The notes under the pieces are model-generated. The model saw nothing but the letters and a program-made list of their open reading frames with translations, ran no database searches and was not told the origin of the DNA. Both the position numbers and the translations under genes were made by a program. Below are positions 44,647 through 58,400 of a stretch of DNA of 64,000 nucleotides, piece after piece. How positions within the stretch are numbered: the stretch's first letter is position 1; each line of letters begins with the position of its first letter. The stretch is from Maea johnstoni (Eukaryota; Annelida; Polychaeta; Spionida; Magelonidae), in NCBI GenBank assembly GCA_963942565.1, contig OZ012697.1, forward strand, positions 28,375,312 through 28,439,311, written 5' to 3'.

Positions 44647-47600
44647 GTTCTTTACATTTGGTATAATATGTGATATTTGAAGATTTTTTGTCAGTTGTTA
44701 CAGGGCACATGTATTGAAACATTCAAATAAAAATGATAACAACAACAATAATTATAATAACATAAATAATAATCATTTTTATTTTTTGAAGTCAATGCAG
44801 TAAACTAAGTTACTATGCAATGATAATTAAATGAATGCAAAAGTTAAGTAAAACAACCAAATTTTCTATTCATTGCAACAACAAGAAGATCTGAGTAAGC
44901 GCTCTCTCTCTCTCTCTCTTTATCCATACCTGCTGCCTTTCTTTGCTTTGAATTCTACAAACTCCATTCTTAATTTCTTTATTTATCATGGAGTGTTGAC
45001 AACAGCAACAGCATGCGTATATAGAGAATGAGGCATTACATTATGATTCCCGGCGTCATGCAACTAATGCCCCACTTGGGCCTCATTACCATATATGGCA
45101 AACACTGATTGTTTGCAGGTGGACCGATTATGTGCCGGTCGCCGTGAGTGAGTGCACAATGGCGGCCTGTTCACGGCAAATGGAGGCACCTCGCTACTCG
45201 GGCCTAACTCAAGCAGCTGTGACCTAGTAGGTCAGAGTTATTTGAGCTGATAGAGCCATGTTAATGGGAGATTTATTCATACTCTCCAGTGTAAGTACCA
45301 TTAAGAGGTACTCGAGTAGTATTGACATGACATTGTCGATTCGATCAGATTTGAGGTACTCGAATCACAGGTGATCGCTAGGACTCGATATCAGCCCTAC
45401 CTAAAATCCCAACCTAAATCTGATATTATTAATTTTGTCACGTAGATTTTGTCTAACATCATAAATTCTAGGTTAATTACTAAAAGGAAACTATTTATAT
45501 TGTGTTGCAGGAATATGACAAAGAAACCCGGTCAATCAAAGCAGAAAAGATGAAACTTGAGGAGCAGTATCTGAAATGTAGAGCTGAGGTATTTATCATT
45601 AGATCTTATTCGTTGATTAGACAATAAACTTGTTTAGTAACCATCATGTACCCCTCCACCCAGTCAGTCATGTTTGTGGTATTCAGAAGCATATTACTAT
45701 GAACACAAATGAATGAAAGATATTACTATGAACAATTTTTTCATGATTCAATTTTGATATACCGTATGCATCGACTTAATTATTTAATCATGATATAGTG
45801 CTGTCATGCTATTTATTTCTGATTGCATGAAATACACATTTTTAAGCATACCATTGGTAGGAAGATCTTGGATGAAAATAATTCTGTGGGGCTGGGAATG
45901 TATAAATGAGAAAATCATTATAAAAATCTTTTGAATAGAACCTCAGAATTTCACACAAAATGATGAGAACACTTTAATTGTCGTTCTGATGCAGGAATAG
46001 TATGATCATAGCAACAATGATATATAGTGTGATACATGTGAAATTGATAAATATGTCATGCTTAGTGCAGTTCTCAAAAATCAAATGATTATTGGCATAA
46101 TCAATTAAAAGGAATATAATCAAAAGTCAACAATCGAAAAGAAAAAAATGGATGTATAGGACAGCCCTACAGACAGAAAGGGTTGATATTATATAATATT
46201 GTCTCAATTCACCTCTGTTTGGTTCCTTTTCAAGATTTCATATTTATAACTGAGCCCATTAACCTGACAGCTCCGAGTCTGAAGGTTGGAAAGTAATATT
46301 GCACCCCAATATCAATTTTGTAAGGTGGTCAGGTGACCAAGGTCTGACCAACAGCAGCGAATGAGCATTATATGCATATAATGATATTGTTGTACCGTAT
46401 TCTTCCGAGTAAGCGCACATGCCCAAGTTAGTGCACAGGGCCTATTTTTCACGGTTAGAGGGTGAATGACCAGCGCAAATGTCACAAAAAACTTGTAAAA
46501 CTTCCCCCCAGAAGAAGTAAGAAAAGCAAAATTACATTTCCTCTTGCTGTGTCTGCAAACCAGCGCTGAATTCCACAATTTCAGCAGTTCTTTCACGCTC
46601 TCGCTGTTCATATTCGCCGCATGATCGTACTATTGACCAATTAATGATCTCACGTGCGCGATTGTAGCTGCAAACGTCTAAGCTAACTGAACAGCGAGAG
46701 CGGAAAGGCGCAATAATGGCCAATGCTCTCCCATCGGCAATCATTGAGGTGTGCAGTAAAACGGAAGATCACCTACATCCCTACTTCAGAAAAATTTCCC
46801 ATCCGCACTGTGGTCTTAATCGGAAAAATACGGTATGTTGATATTGTGTTTCAGCTGAATGACACTAACAAGCGTCTAGCTAAGGTGGAGGCGGACCTGC
46901 AGCATGAGCAGATCAGCCACGAGGAGGAGGGGGATAATGATGAGCTAGACTGCCCTGTAGACAGAAAGGGTTATTGTTGTATTTTATTGTTATGTTTTAG
47001 CTGAATGACACTAATAAGCGTCTAGCTAAGGTGGAGGCAGAGCTGCAGCATGAGCAGATCAGCCACGAGGAGGAGGGGGATAATGATGAGCTTGACCGCC
47101 TCAAGAGGGAAAACCAGGAGACGAAACAAACAGTTCACAAGCTACACGGGGAAATCACTAACCTCATAAGTCAGGTAGGTACCCGTGTAAGGATCTGTTG
47201 CTCAGTCCAAGCCCCCAAGGCAGGTTGTCTGAAATATGCAAAAATATGATTGAATTATGAATTACACTATCACCTTGTATCTTCATAACATCATGATTTC
47301 TCATTTTATTTTCAGATTGAGGCACTTCAAAAAGAATTAGATGAAGAGAAGGCTGATCATAGATATTCTAAAGACACCCTCAGATCAGATATAGACAACC
47401 TTAAACAGAAACAGGCTAGCTTACAAGTAAGTCCTTTATTTTATATTTTTCATTTAATTATTCCTGCTAGATTCACTCTGCTGGGTTCTGGTGTAACTTA
47501 CACAGTACACTACACATTTCTCAATTTTATTACCAATTATAATGCAGCGAAACTTTTTTCTTTAATCACCCTATGCTTCAGTCTGTTGAGAAAAGGTAAC

Positions 47601-47967
47601 TTCTCAAAAGTAATGAGAAAAGGTAACTACCATTTAATGTAGTTGGTATAAGGATTTTAGCCCTTGTGACTTATGAGTCCAAATTGTAATTTTTTATTTC
47701 CAAATTGGACTTTGCCCACAAATGTCTGATGCCAAATTGTACAGGGTATTATTGGCCAAAATCCAATATTTGGTTGTACATGTTTGACCAATTTTGGTCC
47801 GCTATAGTTGTGTGACATATCAAAATGACCCCCAAAGAGAGTGCAATATTCTGACAACCAAGCGCCTAATTTTCGAGCTATGTGGAGGGTCTTCTATATT
47901 GGGGATTGATTAAAATAGGCTCTTTTTTAAATGTATTTGCTCATCTCCTACACATTAATGCTACAAA

Positions 47968-48055
<88 letters not shown>

Positions 48056-51000
48056 TGGGGCATTGGAAGGACTTTCTATGGTGCTTCTGTAACTAAAAGA
48101 CCCCTTGGAACTAATCTAGAAGAGAAGGGAATTTCTTCCCGGTTCTGGCTTTCTATCTTGGCATGATATGACCTAAGATGTTGAAAGCGATGTAGAAACT
48201 AGAAACCCATTCTGTCCTTTAAGCACCTATGTTAGTCCCTGTACCGTATTTCACTATTGCCTTATTTATTCCAACATATATTTCTCTCTTGCAGAACCTG
48301 TCTGGAAGTCAAAATCAGGAAAGGTTATCTTTGGATATGAAGTTGGAATCTGCACAAAAAGAAATACAATATCTGAAAAATAAGGAGAATGAGTTATCAG
48401 TAGTCAATGTAAGTTGCAGTTAATTCTGCTTTTTAGTTAACCCATTATTGTTCATATCATTCAAAACAGTCTAGCAATTTTGCCCTGGTGTATGGTCTCG
48501 TTATAGGATTTTAATGAGACCGTCCCTTAACCCATTAATGCTCACAGCGGCCAAAACAGGTCTGACGATTTTGGATATATTTTTTCTAACAAGGCTTTTT
48601 TTTGGAAAATATTTGAAGGAGAAATGTTAACCAGAGGTCAAACGACAACTCTCCTTCCAATATTTTGATAAATTTTGCTTTATTCCCAAGTTATTTACAA
48701 AAGTACGAAAGTCGCAGACTATACTTTCTATAGAAACAGTGTGAATGGGTTAATGACCCAAGTGTAGCATTGATTACACTGCAGATTTGTTAGTCACGCT
48801 GGTCAACATGAACATGCATCTACAATCTGCACACTATGCCTAATGTGGTACAGGTGAACTTGGATATGACGGACTCAATGGGACCAGGAAAATTGGTCCG
48901 TCATATGCAAAATCCGTCGTATACGTATGACGAATACTTGATATGCATCGGACTGGGACCAAACATATTGTCCGTCATATGCGAAAATCCGTCGTACAGT
49001 GGTCTGTCATATCCAAGTTCATCTGTATTAAGGTTGAGGTGTAATACGTTAGTAGGTTGAGTAGGGTTAACTAGCTCTTGTTTGCTGGTAAACATATTTG
49101 GATATAGTTGTAGTCAAGGAGATATTTATCTGCTGGTTGATTAGCAGTCATTTTAGACAACCCATTAATGATAATGCCACGCAAAAGCAGCTTTACAATC
49201 CTGGGGAAATTGCCTTATAGTCCAGCGGATAAGCCGAAAAATCGTTCACTTTGTGATAGAAGTGTAAAAATTGGTATATAGGTACTTCTGCGGGTGGAGA
49301 TTCATATAAGATCATGACCCGCCCTGGATCATGCCCCTGGGGGTCAAAATTCAACATCTAAAAATAACCAACCAATCAGAAGACAGTATTCTATTATCAT
49401 ATCAAAAACTTATGTTAAATTTTTTTTCCAGATCTAAAACTGATGCACACAAGGATATATTTTATTTTCTTGTGTGGTAATAATACTATTTTGACCTTGA
49501 AAGGTCATTTGGGGTCAAACCAAGGTCAAATATGCCAAAACTAAAAAACAAACACAAAAACCACCCTATTTTATGATAGAGAAAATTTGTTTTTAATATC
49601 ATGGTGTTTCTCTGTATCCCTATCCTAAATGCTAGGTAAATACAAGGTCATTTTGGGGTCAAATCAAGGTCAAATATATAGGATTTTCATCAACACTAAC
49701 TTAAAATTACAGTACATGTTGAACCCATATTCTGTTCATTTATTTTTTTTGTTGAGAGCAGATTATAGCTACATTTACCTAATGAAAATCGTACTAAAAC
49801 ATGACCTTTGAATTTGTAACTTCTTTATACAGCTACTTAAAGCAAATATGTTCAAAATCAATATATCCTTAACTGTAAGTAGGAAGACGACTGAATACAG
49901 AGTTTTACCTGTTCATTTGGACTTAAGTGGTTATTGGCAGTTTCCTGTACACTGACAAAGACCAGTGCAGCCAAGATTTGCCTTAATGCCTTTAAACAGT
50001 CCTCTACTTGCTTTTTTGCATTTAGAGTGAATCAGTTCATGGCACACCTTCGGGTAGTGTAGGGTAGTGTGCGCCACAGTGGTGCTCAACCATCACCAAT
50101 ATTCTGCCATCCCCAGTCAGATGGATTGGGTAATTCTTAGATTGGAGCACATACCTGTGCCCACACATGACCCGCCCGATACGCTGCTTGCTTTATGTGC
50201 TATTGCAATGCAGCCTGGGTAGCTAGGTGGTATATTGTCTAGTGCCGGATTGCCTTGTGCAAATAGTGAGTATTGTTTGGTTTACTGTGCTTAAAGGACA
50301 TGTACCGCTGTACATTAACACAGTGAACCTTTCAATGAGATTCAGGTCATCACTTGATAGTGTTTTTTTGCTTATTTGAGAGATTACAGAATGCAAGACT
50401 CACTGCTGGGAATGCTGTCCATCTCTCCTATGCACTCTTCTTCCTAGACTAGCTCCTAGTCTATGATTTACTTAAAAAGGGCAAATGCACCATCATGACA
50501 ATTTAGGTTCAAAATGTGCCTATATGTGTCACCTTTCAAATAAGACCACCCGCAAGTCTGTCCTCCTCAGCACTCCTCAGATATGTCTTATGAAAGTGAG
50601 TAAAAAACAGGCCTGAGTATGGGCATGGAGGCTGACATTATCAGGGCAGGGCACATTTTAAGCACCGCTTCTGATTGGTCGAGAGATATCAGTGGGAGGA
50701 AGTGACTGTAGTGGTTCCTTATCTTCCTTGACTACATAGATTTGACAAGGCAAATTCATGTTTGGATCATCAGCTGATGAGGAAAAAGCCCTGAAAATGA
50801 CTTTTGGTGGTTTTATTCGAAAGGTGACACGTATAGGCACATTTTGAACCTAAAAAGTGCATTTGCCCTTTAAATATTGCTTTTCTCTGTTCTGGTCTAT
50901 CTTTTGCTCAATATTTAGGTGTTAGTTTTAGCTGCTGTTGATAGATAGCGCCAATGGTGGTCACCCTGGTCAGTCAGAAACAAATCCAAAGAAAACCCAT

Positions 51001-54000
51001 GCTGGCCGCCTGGTGAGCCAATATAGAACTAAAGATGGGTAGACATCTTAGAATGGTATATAAACCTGAGGTTCAGTTATTAATGAAGTGAAATAAATTT
51101 GTTGGCCTAGGACTAGGCTATCTTCTTCCCAATGCCTGCAAAGGAAGAAACTTTATCACATCCAGTAGGTGCATCAAAGAATGAAAGAGAATTGCACACA
51201 CGCTCCCCTAGTTGACTTGCAATAGTGTGACTGGGAATAAACCTAAAATTCTTCCCGAACCCCAAATGCCAACCATAATTCCTCTACATTTTGCATGGTG
51301 TGTACATATGCTACAGTAAGCACAACAACATATGTGTCAACTGTACATATAACAGCCTTTGAGTGTCCCTCTCGGGCAGCATGAACAACACTGAGGAATA
51401 TCCTAGTGTCAGCTTCTTCATGATTGCATGGCATTACTCCTAATTTCTCAAATGGTGTTGCACTTCATCATAAGTGGTCAGAATTTCTTTCCCTTGTAAT
51501 TCCAGGGTTGCCACTTGCTGACTGCAAAGGCAAATAGTTCAGTCTTGTTCTCATCAGTACGTAAAAATGTCTGCCAGTTGCCTGGAATGGTCGAACCGGA
51601 CATGACCCTCCTGCGAACACCTTGTCCCCGCCTCTCTCTGAGACCCTGTCTCATACTATCTGTGATATATCAATCCCAATCCTGGCACCAGATTCTAGGT
51701 AAAAAAAACGGTGCACGTCACAACAAACGCGTATTACCATTGTTGAACTAGTGCGCGGGTGACCTTTGGCTGACCTAGTTTAGCTAGCTAACTTCACGGT
51801 AAAACGTGTAAATTTCTCCTTTTTATCGTGGGAGAAACAGGTTCTATCACTCGTGGATGGAAAGAGGAGGAATCTTGCACTCGTGAGTGATTTTGTGTCT
51901 TGGGACTCGGCAAGCCTCGTCCCAAGACACAAAATCACTCACTCGTGCAAGATTCCTCCTCTTTCCATCCACGAGTGATGGAACCTCTATATCCACATTT
52001 CCAGCTGTTAACAAGCCTTTCCTTAGCTTTGCAGGGCATACAAGTTTTTCTGATTCATAGAGGGCATACACACTATTTCCCATATCAGCAGATATTTGTA
52101 TAACCCTATCCTAAGAGATGCACAGACCCAAGCAGTACAATCTGGCAATAAGGTCTCTTTTCCTAGTTTGGGCATGCATGAGGAGTGCAAGATAAATTGC
52201 CAATGGTGCCTCCCTGCAACAAATTTGTTCAATAATATTTTATAGTGAACTATATCTCCATGTCATTGATATTTTAGAAAGAAATTGACAATAAAACCTA
52301 CTTCAACATACTCAGCTGTGTATGTAAGCCTAAGGAAGTTTCCTGAGCCATGTGCTACTTGACCTTTGACCTTGCATATCAGGTCCTCCTATTGTTAATC
52401 CATCAACTAGTTTTCTATATTGATGTCTTGCCAATGCAAATATCTAATGTCTTGCTGCACCAGTCCAATTACACAATTATATCCAGTAAATACAGAATAG
52501 ATATTTCAGAAAGTTCATCTGTTATACACATATTGGCCTTTGACCTCAAAAACCTTTCCTTTTACTCAAAAAAATGAAATTCTCATAGCGGTAGTTTCTA
52601 ATTATAGAAAACGTAATAGCATCCAAAAAATCTTTCTAAAAAGAAAATCAAAGTAAAACCTACTATTTTTCACATTTCCAGAGGTTTGACCTCCATTTGA
52701 CCTTGAAATAGCCTCTACAGGTCACTTTTATATAAAAATACCCTCATGACCCAGTTAAATGATTAAAGGTTATTAAGTTATGTTATATCACTGAGGCAAG
52801 AGGGTAAAATGAGGTTCATACAGGGAATTGCAATAATATAATACATTGGTGGCTTGTGATTGGTCGGTTATTTTTAGAAGTTGAATTTCGACCCCCAGGG
52901 GCAAGACTCAGCCGGGGTCATGATCTTATATGAATCTCCATCCGCCAAAGTACATATATACCAACTTTCACACTTCTATCACAAAATGAACGATTTGGCC
53001 AAAATTTGGAGCTTATCCGCTGGACTATTAGCAAAATCTAGCAACTCACCTTCCAATATTTTATGTTATTATATGCCTACTGCTCATTCTCTACTGTGAT
53101 TGGCCAGATCATGGTCACATGACCACCTTACAAAAGTGATATTGATATCTTTGAATTAGTAAATCACTTAATTTGAATGAGCAGTAGGCATATAATAAAA
53201 CAAATATGGCACTTTGGTTTCGTGCAATATCAATTTTTATTGCACTCTGAAAAATGATATTGCACTCGGCGCAAGCGCCTCGTGCAATATCATTTTTCAG
53301 AGTGCAATAAAAATTGATATTGCACTCGCCCAAGTGCCATATTTGTATAGTATCATAGGTCCAGACCACATTTTTTTTTGAGAAAATCTCAAAGCATTAT
53401 TGGGTGAAGTTGTAGAAAGTAAGACTGTAATTAATGTCATTTTCCTCCTCACTTTTTTCCCGCAGAGCCAAGCTGAAAGTCTTAATCAAGAAAAGAAATA
53501 TTTGGAGACGGAGTTGGAATTGGCTGAAAAAGAAATCAAAGGGCTGAGAAATAGAGAAAAGGAGTTATCAATCAAAATTGTAAGTAAAAGTGTACTTTTT
53601 GAGGTCTGAAAATTCACTAGAAATAATAATCAATAAAACAAGTCATTTTAAGGCTGCATAGGCGAGAAAGATTTTATATGAGTATCGAATTTATTTGTGT
53701 TTCATATGGGTAGAAGCCAGAATAATAGTAGTATTTTCTTTATGAGTGACTTTTTGAGAAATATTTGGAAAGAAAATGTTAGTTTCGACCCAACAATTTC
53801 CTTCAAAGATTTTACTTTTATATATGCTCAAATGCATTTAAGTGCATCCAGGTGATATTTAGTCAGAATAACTTGTGTAAATGAATTAAGCGGTGGTTCT
53901 TCTATTTATAAACTGATAATCTCAAAATTACATGGAAATTAAAAAAAACAAGAGTTATGCATCTTTCATTTATTATTTGTTATTTTTTTTGAATTGTTAC

Positions 54001-55407
54001 CTTTTTGTTGTAGAAAACTTTAGAGGAAGGAGAAGAAACATTAGAATCAATGTAAGTAGCTTTTCCTTGTATGCTAATTGATTATGAAATTATATGATCG
54101 GGTTCAGAATTTTAAATATTCTTATGATATTTCTGCATTCTACTTCATAGAACAATTGTTTAGATATATCTTTATAAGCCTGTTTGCTATGTACACAAAT
54201 TTTGTATCATTATCAGAAAAAAGTGCTATTGGGATAATTTTTACTTGTTTGTATACGATAATAAAACATACTTTTACTTGCTCTTTATAGAATCCCTGTG
54301 AAAGAGTGTTTAACTCAAAATCAATCAGTCATTTATTTCCTATTATGAATGGAGTGGGCATATTGCTTCTTAGACAAAAGCTAACAAATGACAATAATCC
54401 TAAAAAGACAATTCTTACTAGAAAGTCAACATTTTGAGTTATATTAAGGGGGGGAGGTGGTGGTTATAGTTAAACTTCTCAAACCCCATCTGTATCTGCA
54501 ACTGGTTAATTTAGGTACCATAAGGATCTTGAGACTGTGAAAGCCCAGCTACAGGAGACGCAGGTAGATCTGAGTGCGTCCAGTGAGAGCTTAGAGCGTG
54601 AGAAGTTTGGCAGTCTACAGCTGAAGAGGAGGCTGGAGGAGACGCAGGTAGATCTGAGTGCGTCCAGTGAGAGCTTAGAGCGCGAGAAGTTTGGCAGTCT
54701 ACAGCTGAAGAGGAGGCTGGAGGAGATGCAGGAGAAAACACAGGTGCTGCTGGACGAACAGGACAAGCAGGAGCTCTTCCTTAAGGGCAAGGTGGGTATA
54801 GCACAATTAGAACAAATTCACAATTCTTCAGGAGGGGGGGGGGGGGGGGGGGGGATTTTTTATTTTCAATTTTCCTGCCATATTGCGGTTAGGTCATGAC
54901 TAGCCAGTTGTAAGTGGTGGAGGAAACTGGAGAACCTGGCAAAAACCGCCTCCGAACCCCTAGTCAATGGCAACTTTCTCACATGCTCTGGCCTGCTCCA
55001 CTGGCCGTGAAGGAAGATCACCATGACATCAATGCCCATGAAAGAAGAACAGGGAAGGTTTCCAGTTCTATTATTAGTTATTCAATGTATCAGTATGTCA
55101 ATATGTCAGTTATTCAAATGCAGACAAGAGCAACGAATGTTCATGTGAGGTGTAATAAATTAATTTGTGTAATTAAATATCTGGCAAGTCTTTGGAAGGA
55201 TATTAGATTACCACATTTTGTATTATTTTAGATTTCAGAGTTGGAGAGGGTTAATCTTTCCCTAGAAAAAGATCTGAAGAGTAAAAGAAACGAAGAAATA
55301 ATGTCTCGGAAACAATATGAAGAGGTAAGTTTCAGTATCATTGCTCTTTATGATTATTGTTATTATCCTTCTTCTTCTTATCATATTCATTATTATCACT
55401 ATTATTA

Positions 55408-55445
<38 letters not shown>

Positions 55446-55458
55446 ATTTTTATTATGA

Positions 55459-55494
<36 letters not shown>

Positions 55495-58400
55495 CATTAT
55501 TATCATTATTATTTTTATTATGTTTATCAGAACCCTATCTACAACTTTCCTTCAAATGTTTGTCAAATTTATGCTTCATTCCAAAGTTATTTTTAAAAGT
55601 ATGACAGGTCCAGACGACATTCGTCAAGTAGATCTCCAGGAATGAATGGCTTAATTAAACCTGAATATAACCAGACATCTATACTATTGGCATTGGTGCA
55701 ACTTTAATACCTTTTTCTCACAGGAGTTACAGACTTCGCTGGAGAGTGCCAAAAAACGGCTGGAGGTCTTAGAGGTCGAGCGTGATACGTTATCGCTGGA
55801 GCTGAAAAAGAGCCAATCAGAGAAGAGCGTGAGTGGGGGCGAGATGGAGGCTCTGGTGCAAAAGGTAGAGAGGCTCGTCACCGTCTCTCACCAGATGGAT
55901 TTGGATAACGCGGAACTGGCCAAAAAGGTATGATTCGGTTCAGGCTAGGACAATAAATCAAAAGCTTGATCGATTGGCAAGAAATCCAAGCCGCTCAAGT
56001 CAACTTTTTAAAAATTGATGATTTTCGATTATCGCACACATTGCTAACTTCATACCCAAAGAATGCAATTTTCCCCATGACCATTTCCTTGAAAAGAATT
56101 GGTATTTCAATTTCCATAGTCTGACTGCTGGTAGGGGTGAGTACTGGTACTCGCTACTCACCAATTAAGAAAAGTAATGTACCATGTTTTTAAGGTATAA
56201 AATGCATATGAACTGAACTGAACTGCTAAATGGAGGTCTCTGCACAGAGGCAGCTCACTAGATATAAAGTGAAATGTCAGAAGCTGATGTAGCCAAATTT
56301 AACAGATTAGGTCTCGCGGAGGTAGCCAGTGTAGATGAACATTGCTATTTTATTGTTAAGATATTGTATTTTTAAGAAAATATTGAGATCATATTGTTTA
56401 TGGGGAAAATTGACCTGTGACAGACCTGTGGTGGACTAGCTGTTACCACTATTCCACCACGGATCTGCCATGATACCTGGTTAGTATATGGTAGATCTGT
56501 ATACCAGTGTATGTATGTTTTGTACTTAACAGTTGTCGGATGCCCTGTTGCAGTGTGAAGAAACTGGAGATTTGCTCAGGGAGGAGAAAAAGAAGACATC
56601 AGGTATGGGATTTGGATTTGAATCTAGAAGTTCCTCTATCCCAGGGTCATTTCTGGTTGTAAGAGACAGTCAGAATTCTGGAGTTTGGAATTTCTATCAT
56701 CGTCCCTTTTTCAGCCATACATAGGATAAATCATGACATTTGGTTGTCTCAGTGTGTGGTTGACTGTACCACCTCTCCACTGCAGGTCAGCCATGTGTCT
56801 ACATGACTCTTTAGTCTTCTATCCTTAAGAATGCCATGTCTCTACCATGATGTGTGGTTAGAATGTGTTTTTCAAGCTAACCTTTTTATTTTTAAATAGT
56901 TTACATTCATTCTCCAGCATGTCAACATATGCAGTGGTACATGATAAGAAATATGAGATATTTTACATTGTGTGGTTGGAACATGGTAGAACTTTATGTG
57001 GCAGTGCCTGGGGCTACTACCGTAAAGTCTCGGAAATCTCGGCCGCCCTAGGAAACTCGGCCACTATAATTAAATCACAAAGTAATTATTGGGGAAACTC
57101 GGCCACCCCCAATCCATCTAAAGACACATTTCACCAAATGTCGGCCACCCAGTAAATTACATTGATATCCCCAAAAAATAACATTTACGCACTCCTTTAC
57201 TCCTTACGCACGATCACTTGTCAAGATGACTCCACTAAGTCGCCTACTGCCTGGATCTAATGCCCCCTACTCAATGCACCCCAACCAGGTTTCTCTGCCA
57301 ACTGATGTTGGAGAGATTATTCACCTAGTGGCAGAAATCAAATCCGTCCCAGTACAAAAGGTTGCCCAGCAATTTCGACAAAACACCAAATTGATGTACG
57401 GGATATAATAAGAAAACCCTCATCACTGCAACGTTAAAAATGGCAAAATAGCTATATGTATGGGACATAACGTATCTGTATTATTGCATCTTACAAAATT
57501 TACAATAAGCTAAACGCTTACTGCTGTGGGCCATACTACAATCTTCTTAAAAATACTTATAGAAATAGTTACTTTAAGGTAAACTTAAACAAAATCTACT
57601 TTCTTAAGTTGTCATTATATGCTACTCCTATCATTCTAGACATATGTCTTACCTATGTCAGGTGAGAGTTCTTCACAAAAACAAAAACCCCTCTATGCAG
57701 GGCTGCACAACGGTTTCATAATAATATTGGTATTAACATGTGGAGCCTACCCAAATGCTCCAGGTATTAAGCCACTACAATGGTAGCGGCTATGGTATTG
57801 GGAAATAACCCAATTATCCTCTTTTGTGCTACTGTTATTGATTCGAGTAGAATCATAAACAGTATATATATGTTTGTTCTTTCTGTATGTTATATTCTTT
57901 TTCTTATCTTGTTTAATGTTATCTCAGTTCTTGTAGCAGGCTTGTCACTACATAGGCATGATCTTATTTCTCTCTGACTGGCGATACTTCGTGCATAAAA
58001 ATTGTATCTGCAAACACAAGAGGATTGAGAGATGGGGTCAAAAGGGAAGATTTATGGCTAAACTTTAAAGGTATGAACGCTGACATTATATGTCTACAAG
58101 AAACTCATTTGGTCAATTCAGATTTTGATACTCTGCTCAAGGAATGGAATATTGAATACATTATTAATGGAAGTTCTACTAATTCGAAGGGTGTTGCTAT
58201 CCTATTAAATAAAACTTTTGAATATAACTTAAACTCTACATATAAAGATAAAGATAGTAGATATATAATATTAAATATAACTATAAATAACCTTATCCCA
58301 ATACTAATTGTAAATATTTATGGTCCTAATAACGACAATCCTAGCTGGTTCGAGAATCTCTTCAACAAAATTGAAGAGTTAAATATTGACCACATAATTA

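Larger units (their letters stand above)
49218..53027. mobile_element. 3.8-kb inverted-repeat transposon with relic HEEADTR gene
   Basis: Inverted ends of about 165 bp (49218-49385 and about 52855-53027, roughly 80-85% alike) start TAGTCCAGCGGATAAGC. They are flanked by TTA at 49215-49217 and 53028-53030. The interior holds a smaller MITE (50475-50871), a 132-bp palindrome and, on the minus strand, pieces of a transposon-type protein (51150-52240). It fits a decayed DNA transposon of uncertain superfamily inserted in an intron of the coiled-coil gene. Confidence 0.7.

Noticed and set aside
55241-55645. 134-codon frame extending the exon at 55232
   Set aside because: Beyond 55324 it is intron and an ATT repeat (Tyr/Ile runs); the donor GTAAGT is clear.
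57780-57977. 65-codon hydrophobic frame before the LINE ORF2 as ORF1
   Set aside because: No RRM, coiled coil or zinc knuckle; composition is simply AT-rich.
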